Notes under the pieces: model-generated
Database searches by the model: none
What the model was told of the DNA's origin: nothing
Seen by the model: the letters and a program-made list of their open reading frames with translations, nothing else
Source: Streptomyces sp. XY006
GTDB taxonomy: Bacteria; Actinomycetota; Actinomycetes; Streptomycetales; Streptomycetaceae
Length of the DNA stretch: 64,000 nucleotides
Direction of reading: 5' to 3'
NCBI RefSeq assembly: GCF_002237655.1
Contig: NZ_NOKT01000008.1
Location: 1 to 64,000 of the forward strand
Translations under genes and position numbers: made by a program
Part shown: positions 25,303 to 33,334 of the stretch, piece after piece
Position numbering within the stretch: the first letter of the stretch is position 1
Layout: the number at the start of each line of letters is the position of its first letter

Positions 25303-26295
25303 GTGGAACCGACGATCGCGTGTGTCGTGCCGTGTCACAACGAGGAGGCGGCCGTCGGCAAGGTCGTCCGCGACCTGCGCGCCGCCCTCCCCGAGGCCGT
25401 CGTCTACGTGTACGACAACGCCTCCACCGACCGCACGGCGGAACTCGCCCGGGAGGCCGGCGCGATCGTCCGGCACGAGACCCGCAAGGGCAAGGGCAAC
25501 GTGATCCGCCGCGCCTTCGCCGACGTGGACGCCGACGCCCTGCTCATCGTCGACGGGGACGACACCTACGACGTCTCCCGCGCCCGCGACCTGGTCGACC
25601 TGCTCTTCGACGGACCGTACGACCAGGTCGTCGGCGCCCGCCGGGTCGTCACCGACGGGGCCTACCGGGCCGGGCACGCGGTGGGCAACAAGGTGCTCAC
25701 CGGCGCGGTGCGCTCCCTGTTCGGCAACGACGTGACCGACATGCTCAGCGGCTACCGGGTCTTCTCGCGGCGCTTCGTGAAGTCCTTCCCGGCCCTGGCC
25801 CGCGAGTTCGAGACCGAGACCGAGATGACCATCCACGCGCTGCACCTGCGGCTGCCCACGGCCGAGGTGCCCGTGGACTACCGGGTCCGGCCGGCCGGCG
25901 GCGAGAGCAAGCTGCGCACCTACCGGGACGGCTGGCGCATCCTGCGGGTCATCCTCGACCTGGCGCGCCGCGAGCGCCCCTCGCTCGTGCACACCGTGAT
26001 CGCGGGCGTGCTGGCCCTGGTCTCGGTGATCCTCGGCATCCCCGTCATCGCCGACTTCGTCCGCACGGGCACCGTGCCCCGCGTCCCCACGGCGATCCTC
26101 GCCGCCGCGATCATGACCATCGCCGCCCTGGTCCTGCTCGTCGGCTACATCCTGGAGTCGCTCACCCACATGCGGCAGGAGCAGACCCGGCTGGTGCACC
26201 TCGCCTACCCGGCCCCGGTACGGGCCCCGCGCTACACCGCGCGCGGCGCGGGCACCGGACCGGTACCGGTCCGCAAGACCGCCGGGGGCCCGTGA
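25303..26295 (+). CDS. Family 2 glycosyltransferase (polyprenol-phosphate type)
   Basis: A 330-residue protein with a GT-A domain: IACVVPCHNEEAAVGKVV, VYDNASTDRTAELAREAG, then IVDGDDTYDV containing the metal-binding DxD, and MLSGYRVFSRRFVKSFP. Two C-terminal membrane helices (about 230-250 and 265-290) follow. This is the DPM/GtrB-like arrangement that transfers a sugar from a nucleotide donor to a polyprenyl phosphate. GTG 25303 follows GAGGAG at good distance; GTG 25297 overlaps that site. It is divergent from gtrA-like 24718 and forms a functional set with it. Confidence 0.9.
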   Translation: MEPTIACVVPCHNEEAAVGKVVRDLRAALPEAVVYVYDNASTDRTAELAREAGAIVRHETRKGKGNVIRRAFADVDADALLIVDGDDTYDVSRARDLVDLLFDGPYDQVVGARRVVTDGAYRAGHAVGNKVLTGAVRSLFGNDVTDMLSGYRVFSRRFVKSFPALAREFETETEMTIHALHLRLPTAEVPVDYRVRPAGGESKLRTYRDGWRILRVILDLARRERPSLVHTVIAGVLALVSVILGIPVIADFVRTGTVPRVPTAILAAAIMTIAALVLLVGYILESLTHMRQEQTRLVHLAYPAPVRAPRYTARGAGTGPVPVRKTAGGP

Positions 26296-26346
26296 TCGCG
26301 GGGCCCCGAGGCCGTCGAGGAGCGGCGGGCGCGCAGTACGATGATC

Positions 26347-26372
26347 GGAACCCCGGTGCTGTGCGGGGTCCC
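26347..26372 (+). terminator. Hairpin after the glycosyltransferase gene
   Basis: GGAACCCCG and CGGGGTCCC pair with one mismatch around an 8-base loop. It lies 50 bases past the GT2 stop and just before the next gene's ribosome site, so it may be a weak terminator or an attenuator. Confidence 0.35.
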
Positions 26373-26388
26373 GTGACTGAGGAGATGC

Positions 26389-26949
26389 GTGCCGGTGCCT
26401 GCCCGACTTCCTTCGTGGGCCTGGACGACCGGGCTGACCGTGGGAGCGATAGCCGCGGTGACGGTCCTGGCCGTGCAGGCGGACCAGGGCCCGCATCCCA
26501 CCGCGAGCTCGGCCAAGCCGAGCAGCTCGGTGTCGGCGCAGCCCAAGCCCACGGCGTCCGCCCCGGCCCGGGTCCCGGACGGTTCCGGCACCGGCCGGCG
26601 CATCGTCTACTCCCTCGGGGAGAAGCGGGTGTGGATGGTCGACGCGAGCGAGGCGACCCGCCGGACGTTCACGGTCTGGCCGGGCACGGTCGACCCCGCC
26701 CTCGGCACCTACACGATCTCGTCCCGCAACGAGGCCACGACCGGCTCCGACGGGGTCCAGATCGAGCACATCATGTACTTCGCCGCACAGGACGGCGTCT
26801 CCGTCGCCTTCTCCAACGCGGTCGACGGGTCCTCCCCGCCGCCCGCCGCCTCCGGCGGGAAGACCGGCGGGGTCCGGATGAAGAAGGCGGACGGCTCGGC
26901 ACTGTGGGCGTTCGGCACGGTCGGCACGACCGTGGCCGTGGTCAGGTAG
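26389..26949 (+). CDS. Membrane-anchored L,D-transpeptidase-like protein lacking the catalytic Cys
   Basis: This 186-residue protein has one N-terminal membrane anchor (about 11-30) and a Ser/Pro/Ala linker. A C-terminal domain follows whose order (RIVYSLGEKRVWMVD, FTVWPGTVDPALGTYTISSRN, IEHIMYFA, VAFSNAVDG, GGVRMKKADGSALWAFGTVGTTVAVV) matches the YkuD-like proteins of Streptomyces. In active enzymes the last segment reads GCIR, with the nucleophile Cys; here it is GVR, and the upstream His of HxGT is not obvious. It is probably a catalytically dead, substrate-binding relative. GTG 26389 follows GAGGAG. Confidence 0.72.
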   Translation: MPVPARLPSWAWTTGLTVGAIAAVTVLAVQADQGPHPTASSAKPSSSVSAQPKPTASAPARVPDGSGTGRRIVYSLGEKRVWMVDASEATRRTFTVWPGTVDPALGTYTISSRNEATTGSDGVQIEHIMYFAAQDGVSVAFSNAVDGSSPPPAASGGKTGGVRMKKADGSALWAFGTVGTTVAVVR

Positions 26950-27454
26950 CGGACGTCTCCGCGCGCGGGGCCGACAGCTGGTTGACGATCAGCACGACCC
27001 CGCTGAACAGGAAGATGCGGGTCGCGGCGTCCAGCCCGTTCCAGTTCTTCGACTGCCACATCGAGAACCACTCACCGCCGATCGCGATGAACCCGGCGCC
27101 GAACAGCAGCATCACCATCAGCAGCCCGTACGTCGACATCCGCCGGGCGCGCACGGCGTCACGTCCGGCCCACAGCCACGTCCCGTATATCAGGACGAGC
27201 GCGGCGACGGTCTCCCACACGATGATCGCGACGTACGCGGCGTCCTGAAGCCCTTCACTGGTGATGGCACGCCACATCAGGTCCTCGTCCTTGAACGTGG
27301 TGTCCATCGCCAGCACGTGCCGGACGAACTGCTGGTTGGTGCCGAAGTCGGTGATGTTCCCGAAGGCGACCAGCGCCATGTAGAGGGCGATGGTGCCGGT
27401 GAGCAGCGTGGCGGCGAGCGACAGCCCGCCGCGTGGGGTTGTGGAGGTGGCCAT
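26942..27454 (-). CDS. DUF2165 family integral membrane protein
   Basis: The 170-residue protein has four hydrophobic helices and the family motif FGNITDFGTNQQFVRHVL followed by MDTTF and WRAI. The C-terminal half contains IGGEWFSMWQSKNWNG. The function is unknown. Its 3' end overlaps the 3' end of the preceding plus-strand gene by eight bases. ATG 27454 is chosen because GGGAAG lies ten bases upstream; ATG 27463 is also in frame. Confidence 0.85.
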   Translation of the reverse strand: MATSTTPRGGLSLAATLLTGTIALYMALVAFGNITDFGTNQQFVRHVLAMDTTFKDEDLMWRAITSEGLQDAAYVAIIVWETVAALVLIYGTWLWAGRDAVRARRMSTYGLLMVMLLFGAGFIAIGGEWFSMWQSKNWNGLDAATRIFLFSGVVLIVNQLSAPRAETSAT

Positions 27455-27601
27455 GACGATCATTCTTCCCAACCGCCGGTGCGCACGCGACACCATGGCG
27501 GCGGATACCGCCGATGCGGGAGCCGTCCGGCTCGGTGGCCAAGTCGGCCCGGAACAGGGCGTGTTCGGCGGACCGACCGACGCATCCGGCCATGGGCCGG
27601 G

Positions 27602-27796
27602 TCAGCGACCTGCCGTGAACGCGAGGAACTCCGACCAGGCGGCCCGGGTGAAGGCGAGCCGGGCACCGTCGCGGTCCTTGGAGTCGCGGACGAGCAGGGT
27701 GAGTCGGGGGGTGGGGGATATGGCGGCTTCGAGGCAGTCGGCATCGTCGTTGCCGCTGTAGCTGCTCTTGAACCACCTCGGCGGGGTGGGTGTCAT
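27602..27796 (-). CDS. DUF397 domain protein
   Basis: A 64-residue protein with the DUF397 pattern WFKSSYSGNDDADCLEAA, VRDSKD and FTRAAWSEFLAFT. In Streptomyces these small proteins are encoded beside XRE/DUF5753 regulators and sometimes oppose them, as in the WhiJ-type systems. The ATG overlaps the regulator's stop as ATGA, so both are made together. With the ATPase gene at 28719 this is a typical three-gene developmental-type switch. Confidence 0.93.
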   Translation of the reverse strand: MTPTPPRWFKSSYSGNDDADCLEAAISPTPRLTLLVRDSKDRDGARLAFTRAAWSEFLAFTAGR

Positions 27797-28605
27797 GTCT
27801 CTTCTCCCAGTACTTTCTCGATGAAGGCTCGCGACTCCCGGGGCGAGAGGGCCTGCGCCCGGATCATTCCATAGCGCATATCCAGGACTTGGACGTCCTT
27901 CGGGTCGGAGATGACTCGGTCGTGCAGCTGACCCGCCGAGTGCCCCAGCGTCGTGCCGTCCCTCAGCTTCAGCACCCTGAACGGGCCCATCAAGCCCGCG
28001 TGATCCTCCCGGTCCGTAGGCATGACCTGGATCGATACGTGCCTCAACTCGGTTACTTCAAGCAGGTGTTCGAGTTGACGACGTAGCACCATCCTGCCCC
28101 CGAGGGGCCGTCGCAGTGTCGCCTCTTCCTGGACAAACGTGAGGAGTGGCCGGGGCACCTTCTCGAAGACGGCCTTCCGGGCCATACGGGCGGCCACGAG
28201 CCGCTCGATCTCCTCCTCCGTGTAGGCCGGCCGCCGCATGGCGTACAGGGCGTGCGCGTACTCGGGCGTCTGGAGCAGTCCGTGAATGTGCAGACCGGCG
28301 TAAGCCCCGAGCTCGACGGCGTCGTCCTCCAGCCTGGTCAGGTCCCGCACCTTCTTGGGATACCGAGCCTGCTCCACATCCGTCTTCATCGCGGCGAGTT
28401 TGCCGCCGGCGTGGAGGACCTCGTCCGCCTTGTCGAGAAAATCCGGCTTGGGGATGCGGCGGGCCCGTTCCACGGACGACACCATCTCCTCGCCGTACCC
28501 GATGGCCGCGCCCAACTCCGCCTGCTTCAGCCCCGCCGCCTCGCGCCACATCTTGATCTGCCGCCCGACGGTCCTGAGCACGGCAGCCGCTTCCTCGTCC
28601 TCCAC
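27793..28605 (-). CDS. XRE-family regulator with C-terminal DUF5753 domain
   Basis: The 270-residue protein has an N-terminal helix-turn-helix (GRQIKMWREAAGLKQAELGAAIGYGEEMVSSVERARR, given here as residues about 14-49). The DUF5753 ligand/interaction domain follows, with ELGAYAGLHIHGLLQTPEYA, RKAVF, LTFVQEEATLRRPLGG and VSIQVMP. Such proteins act with DUF397 partners in development or in antibiotic control. It starts at GTG 28605. It is divergent from the ATP-binding gene at 28719, with a 113-base promoter gap. Confidence 0.93.
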   Translation of the reverse strand: MEDEEAAAVLRTVGRQIKMWREAAGLKQAELGAAIGYGEEMVSSVERARRIPKPDFLDKADEVLHAGGKLAAMKTDVEQARYPKKVRDLTRLEDDAVELGAYAGLHIHGLLQTPEYAHALYAMRRPAYTEEEIERLVAARMARKAVFEKVPRPLLTFVQEEATLRRPLGGRMVLRRQLEHLLEVTELRHVSIQVMPTDREDHAGLMGPFRVLKLRDGTTLGHSAGQLHDRVISDPKDVQVLDMRYGMIRAQALSPRESRAFIEKVLGEET

Positions 28606-28718
28606 GCCTTCCCCTCCTGACGTACGACCCGTACGACCCCGTCACGCGTCCGGACAGTCACGCTCCGTACCGAGGTCGTCACTGTTCAGGGTAGGGGCGG
28701 ACGACCACGCTGGGTGAC

Positions 28719-29141
28719 ATGAGTCAGAAATCCCCCACCCGGATCCCCGCGCACACCCGCCTCTTCGCCGTTCAGCTGTCGGCGACTCGAAGAGGTGCGC
28801 GACTGGCGCGGCTGCTCACCGAACGCCAACTCGACGCGTGGGGCGAGCCGTACGAGGCCGCCGCGCAGGTCGTGGCCGAGCTGGCGTCCAACGCCGTACG
28901 GCACGGACGGGTGCTCGGCAGGGACTTCCGGCTGCGGCTGGAGCTGCGCGCCGACCGCACGCTCCGCGTCGAGGTCACGGACGCCCGGGGCGACCGGATC
29001 CCGCGCGTCCCGGACCCGGTGGAGGAGGACGCGGAAGGCGGCAGGGGCCTGCGCATCGTCGAGGCGTACACGGACCGCTGGGGCGTGACGCAGGCCCCGG
29101 CCGGCACCAAGACGGTCTGGGCCGAACTGACCCTCGTGTGA
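28719..29141 (+). CDS. Anti-sigma-type HATPase domain protein
   Basis: A 140-residue serine kinase-like ATPase (HATPase_c_2, RsbW/SpoIIAB type) with the N-box VVAELASNAVRHG and the G1/G2 elements VEVTDARGD and GGRGLRIVEAYTDRWG. Proteins of this size bind sigma factors or anti-anti-sigma factors. Divergent linkage to an XRE/DUF397 pair is a recurrent Streptomyces arrangement. ATG 28719 has no strong ribosome site; the upstream sequence GGGTGAC is weak. Confidence 0.9.
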   Translation: MSQKSPTRIPAHTRLFAVQLSATRRGARLARLLTERQLDAWGEPYEAAAQVVAELASNAVRHGRVLGRDFRLRLELRADRTLRVEVTDARGDRIPRVPDPVEEDAEGGRGLRIVEAYTDRWGVTQAPAGTKTVWAELTLV

Positions 29142-29324
29142 CCGTGTCGCGGTGCGTCATGACCCGGCCGTTCGCGACGCCAAGAACCAAAAGAACCGGG
29201 GAAAGAACCCACCCACCCCCACCGCCCCCGCGGCTCACCCGCAGGGGTGAACATCACCAACTCGGCTGGCGCGGCGGGCAGTCGATGGTGCAGCGTCGGC
29301 GCAGACAACCCCACAGACGAATAC

Positions 29325-29360
29325 GGCCCTCGCCGGGACTGCCATCCCACTGCGAGGGCC
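29325..29360 (+). promoter_or_regulatory. Leader hairpin upstream of the winged-helix gene
   Basis: GGCCCTCGC (29325-29333) and GCGAGGGCC (29352-29360) give a perfect 9-bp stem with an 18-base loop. It ends 29 bases before the ATG at 29390. It could terminate upstream transcription or act as a 5'-UTR structure. Confidence 0.45.
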
Positions 29361-29389
29361 TGATCACCAAGGAAGAAGAGCCCTTCCCG

Positions 29390-30178
29390 ATGACTGAGCA
29401 GCACCCTAGCGCGCCCTCGCGCGCGCAGTCCGGCACTTCGGGTGTCCAGCACGTGACGGAACGCCACGACGACCACTTCACGGTCGTCGGCAACCACCTC
29501 GCCCAGCACCCTGAGCTGTCCCTGACGGCGATCGGCCTGGCGGTCCACATCCAGTCGCTGCCCGCCGGAACGCCGGTCGGCATCAAGGCACTCACGGCGA
29601 AGTTCCCGGAGGGCGAGATCCGTATCGCGGCGGCCCTGCGCGAACTGGAGGCCCACGGGTACCTCGCTCGCCCCAGGGAGCGTCTTCAATCGGGCCGAGT
29701 CGTAACCCGCACGGTCTCGTACAACAAGCCCCGCACCGCCGCCGCCCCGGAGCCCCGCCCGGCACCCGCCACGCCCCGCCCGGAAGGCAAGGCGGCTCCG
29801 CGGCCGGACCGCACCGCGGCCTCCGACGTCCTCACCGGCCTGCGCACGCTCGACTCCCGGCTGCTGCTCAGTGAGCGGGACGTACACCGCCTGGCCCCGG
29901 CGGTCACGGCGTGGCTGGAGCGCGGCGTGCCCGCCGAGGCGGTCCGGCGCGCGCTGACGACGGGCCTGCCCACGGCCCCGATCCAGCACCCGGCGGCGTT
30001 CCTGGCCCACCGTCTGACGGCCCTCCTCCCTCCACCGCTCCCCGCGGCCCCACCCCCTTCCCCGCCCCTGGTCCGCCCGGACCCCCTCCAGACCTGCGAC
30101 GGCTGCGACCGAGCCTTCCGCGCCTCCCACCCAGGCCACTGCCGCGACTGCCGAACCGACACACACAGGGCAGCGTGA
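29390..30178 (+). CDS. Helix-turn-helix domain protein with C-terminal zinc-ribbon-like motif
   Basis: The 262-residue protein has an N-terminal winged-helix (about 25-100; FTVVGNHLAQHPELSLTAIGLAVHI, IRIAAALRELEAHGYL), followed by a Pro/Ala-rich linker and a second helical part. Four Cys appear at the C-terminus (CDGCDRAF and CRDCR), a possible zinc ribbon. It is a Streptomyces-type regulator of unknown targets, similar in layout to plasmid replication or partition helpers. ATG 29390 follows GGAAGAAGAG. The next gene's GTG overlaps or follows its stop. Confidence 0.72.
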   Translation: MTEQHPSAPSRAQSGTSGVQHVTERHDDHFTVVGNHLAQHPELSLTAIGLAVHIQSLPAGTPVGIKALTAKFPEGEIRIAAALRELEAHGYLARPRERLQSGRVVTRTVSYNKPRTAAAPEPRPAPATPRPEGKAAPRPDRTAASDVLTGLRTLDSRLLLSERDVHRLAPAVTAWLERGVPAEAVRRALTTGLPTAPIQHPAAFLAHRLTALLPPPLPAAPPPSPPLVRPDPLQTCDGCDRAFRASHPGHCRDCRTDTHRAA

Positions 30179-30180
30179 CG

Positions 30181-30498
30181 ATGCCGAGTCCGATGCCTCC
30201 GCTCACGCCCGAGGCACTGCGTGATGCCGTGGCACGGATCGCCCCGAGCCGTCTCCCGACGCTGACGCAGCACCTCTTCGAGGCCGCGACCAATGCTCAG
30301 CAGACACAGAGCCTGGCGCCCCTGCGCGCCTTCGTGCACTCATGGGCCGTCTTCGTCGCGATCGAGCGCCACCCCGCCAGGGCCGAGCGTCTGCGGGAGC
30401 TGGAGCGCATCGTCGATGCCGGGGAACAGGACCCGACCGAGGCCATCGCCGAGATCCGCGCCATCCGGGACGCCGCAGAGGCCGAGGCAGGACTGTGA
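30181..30498 (+). CDS. DUF6247 family protein
   Basis: A 105-residue helical protein with the family pattern ALRDAVARIAPSRLPTLTQHL, PLRAFVHSWAVFVAIERHP and a Glu/Ala-rich end. Members are often encoded beside RelE-type toxins in Streptomyces, but no toxin gene follows here. GTG 30175 overlaps the preceding stop (GTGA) and is an alternative start two codons upstream. The function is unknown. Confidence 0.75.
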   Translation: MPSPMPPLTPEALRDAVARIAPSRLPTLTQHLFEAATNAQQTQSLAPLRAFVHSWAVFVAIERHPARAERLRELERIVDAGEQDPTEAIAEIRAIRDAAEAEAGL

Positions 30499-30668
30499 CG
30501 ACTGGTCCTGACGGCTGGTCCTGCCTGGGTTCGACCTGGTACGGCTGACCCGTCCCGCTCCGGGAATCCTGGCCCACCCCCACCCCGTTCCTCCCCCTGA
30601 ACCCACCGTCCCCATTCGATTACAGTGGCGAGCTGTCGTACGTATGGACGGTGCCCTGGGAGGTCAAG

Positions 30669-31787
30669 GTGGGTGCGACTGCCGGTGCCGTCTGGGGGCG
30701 TACGGAGCAGCAGGACTTTCGCAGCCGGGTGCGCGGGACCCTGCTCGGCGTGGCCGTCGGGGACGCGCTGGGCGCGCCGGTGGACGGGCTGGGGATCGAC
30801 GCGATCCGGGAGGCGCACGGGGCCGAGGGGCTGCGGGACCTCGCCCCCGCCTACGGCAGACGCGGCGCCGTCACGCACCTCACACAGCTCACCCTGTTCT
30901 CCGTGGACGGGCTGATCAGGGCCCAGGTGCGGCGGGACACCGGCGCCTGGCACCCGCCGACCGACGTGCACCGGGCGTACCTGCGCTGGGCCGCCACCCA
31001 GCGGGACTGGGGCCCGGACGAGCGCCGCAAGGAGGACGGCTGGCTGGCCCGCGAGGAGTGGCTGTACGCACGCCGCGACCCCAGCCGCGCGCTGATCCTC
31101 GGGCTCGGCGACGACACCATGGGCACACCGGACGCGCCCAAGAACCCGGGCGAGACCGGGCCCGAGGCCGCCGCCCGGTCCGCGCCGTTCGGGCTGCTCG
31201 TCGGGTGGGAGCCGCAGCTCGTCGCCCAGCTCGCGGTGGAGTGCGCGGCACAGACCCACGGCCACCCCACGGCCTGCATCGCGGCGGGCGCGTACGCGGT
31301 GATCGTGCACGGGCTGGCCCTCGGCGAGAGCCTGGACGCCGCCGTGCAGCGCGCCTTCGCCCTGCTCGCCACCCGCCCCGGCCACCAGCCCGTCGCGGAG
31401 GCGCTGCAGCACGCGCTGGGCGCCGTGCGCCAGGGCATGCCCGGGCCCGAGCGGGTCGCCGAACTGAGCGGGGCGGGCACCGCCGAGGGACTCGTCGCGG
31501 CCGCCGTGTACTGCGCGCTGGTCGCCGCCGACGTCCGCCACGGCCTGTGCCTCGCCGTCAACCACGACGGCCCCTCCGCCGCCACCGCCGCCCTCACCGG
31601 CGGCCTCCTCGGCGCCCTGCACGGCGAGACCGCCCTGCCCCCGGCCTGGCTGGCCGAGCTGGAGGGCCGCCCCACGATCCTGGAACTGGCCGACGACTTC
31701 GCCATGGAGATGACCCAGGGCCCGGCCCTCCACGGCCCCGCAGGCTCCTCCCCGGGCTGGCTGGCCCGCTACCCGCGCGCCGTGTAG
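30669..31787 (+). CDS. ADP-ribosylglycohydrolase family protein
   Basis: The 372-residue protein has the ARH-fold opening FRSRVRGTLLGVAVGDALGAPVD, a middle TQLTLFSVDGLIRAQ, ECAAQTHGHPTACIAAGAYA, and VNHDGPSAATAALTGGLLGALHG. Active ARH enzymes carry metal-binding DDT and GDSD/GDTD motifs. Here these read TQLT..D and HDGPSA, so one or both metal sites deviate and activity is uncertain. GTG 30669 follows GGGAGG closely; GTG 30651 is in frame. It is transcribed alone. Confidence 0.82.
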   Translation: MGATAGAVWGRTEQQDFRSRVRGTLLGVAVGDALGAPVDGLGIDAIREAHGAEGLRDLAPAYGRRGAVTHLTQLTLFSVDGLIRAQVRRDTGAWHPPTDVHRAYLRWAATQRDWGPDERRKEDGWLAREEWLYARRDPSRALILGLGDDTMGTPDAPKNPGETGPEAAARSAPFGLLVGWEPQLVAQLAVECAAQTHGHPTACIAAGAYAVIVHGLALGESLDAAVQRAFALLATRPGHQPVAEALQHALGAVRQGMPGPERVAELSGAGTAEGLVAAAVYCALVAADVRHGLCLAVNHDGPSAATAALTGGLLGALHGETALPPAWLAELEGRPTILELADDFAMEMTQGPALHGPAGSSPGWLARYPRAV

Positions 31788-31953
31788 AACGCGCCCCCTG
31801 CCCACTGCTCACTCGCGTGGCATGGGCACGTCACCGTAGCGTGGTCGTCCCGTCACCTTCGGTCCACAGGATCTGCACGGCCCGGCACGGGGATCGCCCT
31901 CCCGTGGCCGCACCACCGGGTCTCGTCCGTTCACCCCCCTTCGTGGAGGCATT

Positions 31954-33270
31954 GTGCGCAAGCTGCGCGGGACACAGACGGCCGCGATCGCCGCGGTTCT
32001 GACGGCCATGGCGGTGCTGCCCGCCCCGGCCCGGGCCGCCGGCTCCGGGCTTCCGGCGGTGACCGCCACCACCGAGACCCCGGCCCTGTACGGCGACGAC
32101 GCCGGCGGCAACGCGGACAACGCGGACGCCGACGACCCGGCGATCTGGCGCAACGCAGCCGACCCCGACGCCAGCCTGGTCATCGCCACCGCCAAGGAGG
32201 GCGGCCTGCGCGTGTACGACCTGGCCGGCAAGGAGGTGCAGTCGATCCCGGCGCCGCCCGCGCCCACCCCCGACGCCAAGCCGGGCCGTTTCAACAACGT
32301 GGACCTGGTCTCCGGGTTCCCGCTGCCGACCGGCCGCGCCGACGTCGCCGTCGTCACCGACCGCGGCCGCGACCACCTGCGGATCTACCGCATCACCCCC
32401 GGCGCCGCCCGGCCGCTGACCGACGTCACCGACCCGAACGCACCGCTCGTCTTCTCCAGCACCCAGGACGAGGTCAACGATCAGGCCACCCCCTACGGCC
32501 TGGCCACCTGGAAGGACAAGGCCACCGGCCGCTCCTACGCCGTGGTCAGCCGGCGCAGCCGCACCCGGCTCGCCCTGCTGGAGCTGCGGACCACCGCCGC
32601 CGGAGCGGTCACCTACCGGCGGGTGCGCACCTACGACCTGCCCGCCTCCTTCACCCTCCCGAACGGCACGTCCTGGACCCCCTGCGGCGACCCCGGCGAC
32701 CTCCCGCAGGTCGAGGGCATGGTCGTGGACCCGGCGAACAAGGTGCTCTACGCCGGCCAGGAGGACGTCGGCATCTGGCGGCTGCCCGCCGACCTCACCG
32801 GCAGGCCGAAGCTGATCGACAAGGTCCGCGAGTACGGCGTCCCCGCCACCTACGACGAGGCGACCGAGGAGTGCGTCGCGGGCGCCGACCCCGGCTACGG
32901 CGGCACGCACCTGTCGGCCGACGTCGAGGGCCTGACCCTCCTCGACGAGGGTGACGGCGACGGCTACCTGCTCGCCTCCAGCCAGGGCGACGACACCTTC
33001 GCCGCGTACGACCGCGAGGTCTCCGACGACAACGAGTACGAGAGCGGTTTCCGCATCACCGCCGGCACCGTCGACGGCTCCGAGGAGTGCGACGGCGCCG
33101 CCGTGCTGAACGCGCCCCTCGGCTCCCGCTACCCGGGCGGCCTGCTCGTGGTGCAGGACGGGCACAACACCCCGGACGAGACGGACGCCGACGGCGAGGT
33201 CCGCGACAACACCGACTTCAAGTTCGTCGACCTGCGCAAGGTCACCGGCGTACTGGACGAGGACGACTGA
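31954..33270 (+). CDS. Secreted beta-propeller phytase (3-phytase)
   Basis: A 438-residue exported protein with a Sec signal (cleavage near PAPARA|AG). Beta-propeller phytase motifs follow: DADDPAIWRNAADPDAS, TAKEGGLRVYDLAGKEVQ, FNNVDLV, TDRGRD, ATPYGLATW, EGMVVDPANKVLYAGQEDVGIW and ADVEGLTLL, then SSQGDDTFAAYDRE near the end. These acidic loops bind Ca2+. The enzyme releases phosphate from phytate outside the cell. GTG 31954 follows GTGGAGGC. A strong terminator follows. Control by PhoP under phosphate starvation would be expected, but no clear Pho box was identified. Confidence 0.92.
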   Translation: MRKLRGTQTAAIAAVLTAMAVLPAPARAAGSGLPAVTATTETPALYGDDAGGNADNADADDPAIWRNAADPDASLVIATAKEGGLRVYDLAGKEVQSIPAPPAPTPDAKPGRFNNVDLVSGFPLPTGRADVAVVTDRGRDHLRIYRITPGAARPLTDVTDPNAPLVFSSTQDEVNDQATPYGLATWKDKATGRSYAVVSRRSRTRLALLELRTTAAGAVTYRRVRTYDLPASFTLPNGTSWTPCGDPGDLPQVEGMVVDPANKVLYAGQEDVGIWRLPADLTGRPKLIDKVREYGVPATYDEATEECVAGADPGYGGTHLSADVEGLTLLDEGDGDGYLLASSQGDDTFAAYDREVSDDNEYESGFRITAGTVDGSEECDGAAVLNAPLGSRYPGGLLVVQDGHNTPDETDADGEVRDNTDFKFVDLRKVTGVLDEDD

Positions 33271-33278
33271 ACAGCGCT

Positions 33279-33310
33279 ACGCCCTCCGCCCGTTGAGAGG
33301 CGGAGGGCGT
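33279..33310. terminator. 12-bp-stem terminator after the phytase gene
   Basis: ACGCCCTCCGCC and its exact complement flank an 8-base loop nine bases after the phytase stop. It lies between convergent genes and may serve the symporter gene as well. Confidence 0.8.
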
Positions 33311-33334
33311 ACCGTCGTCGCGGCCGTGCCGCCG

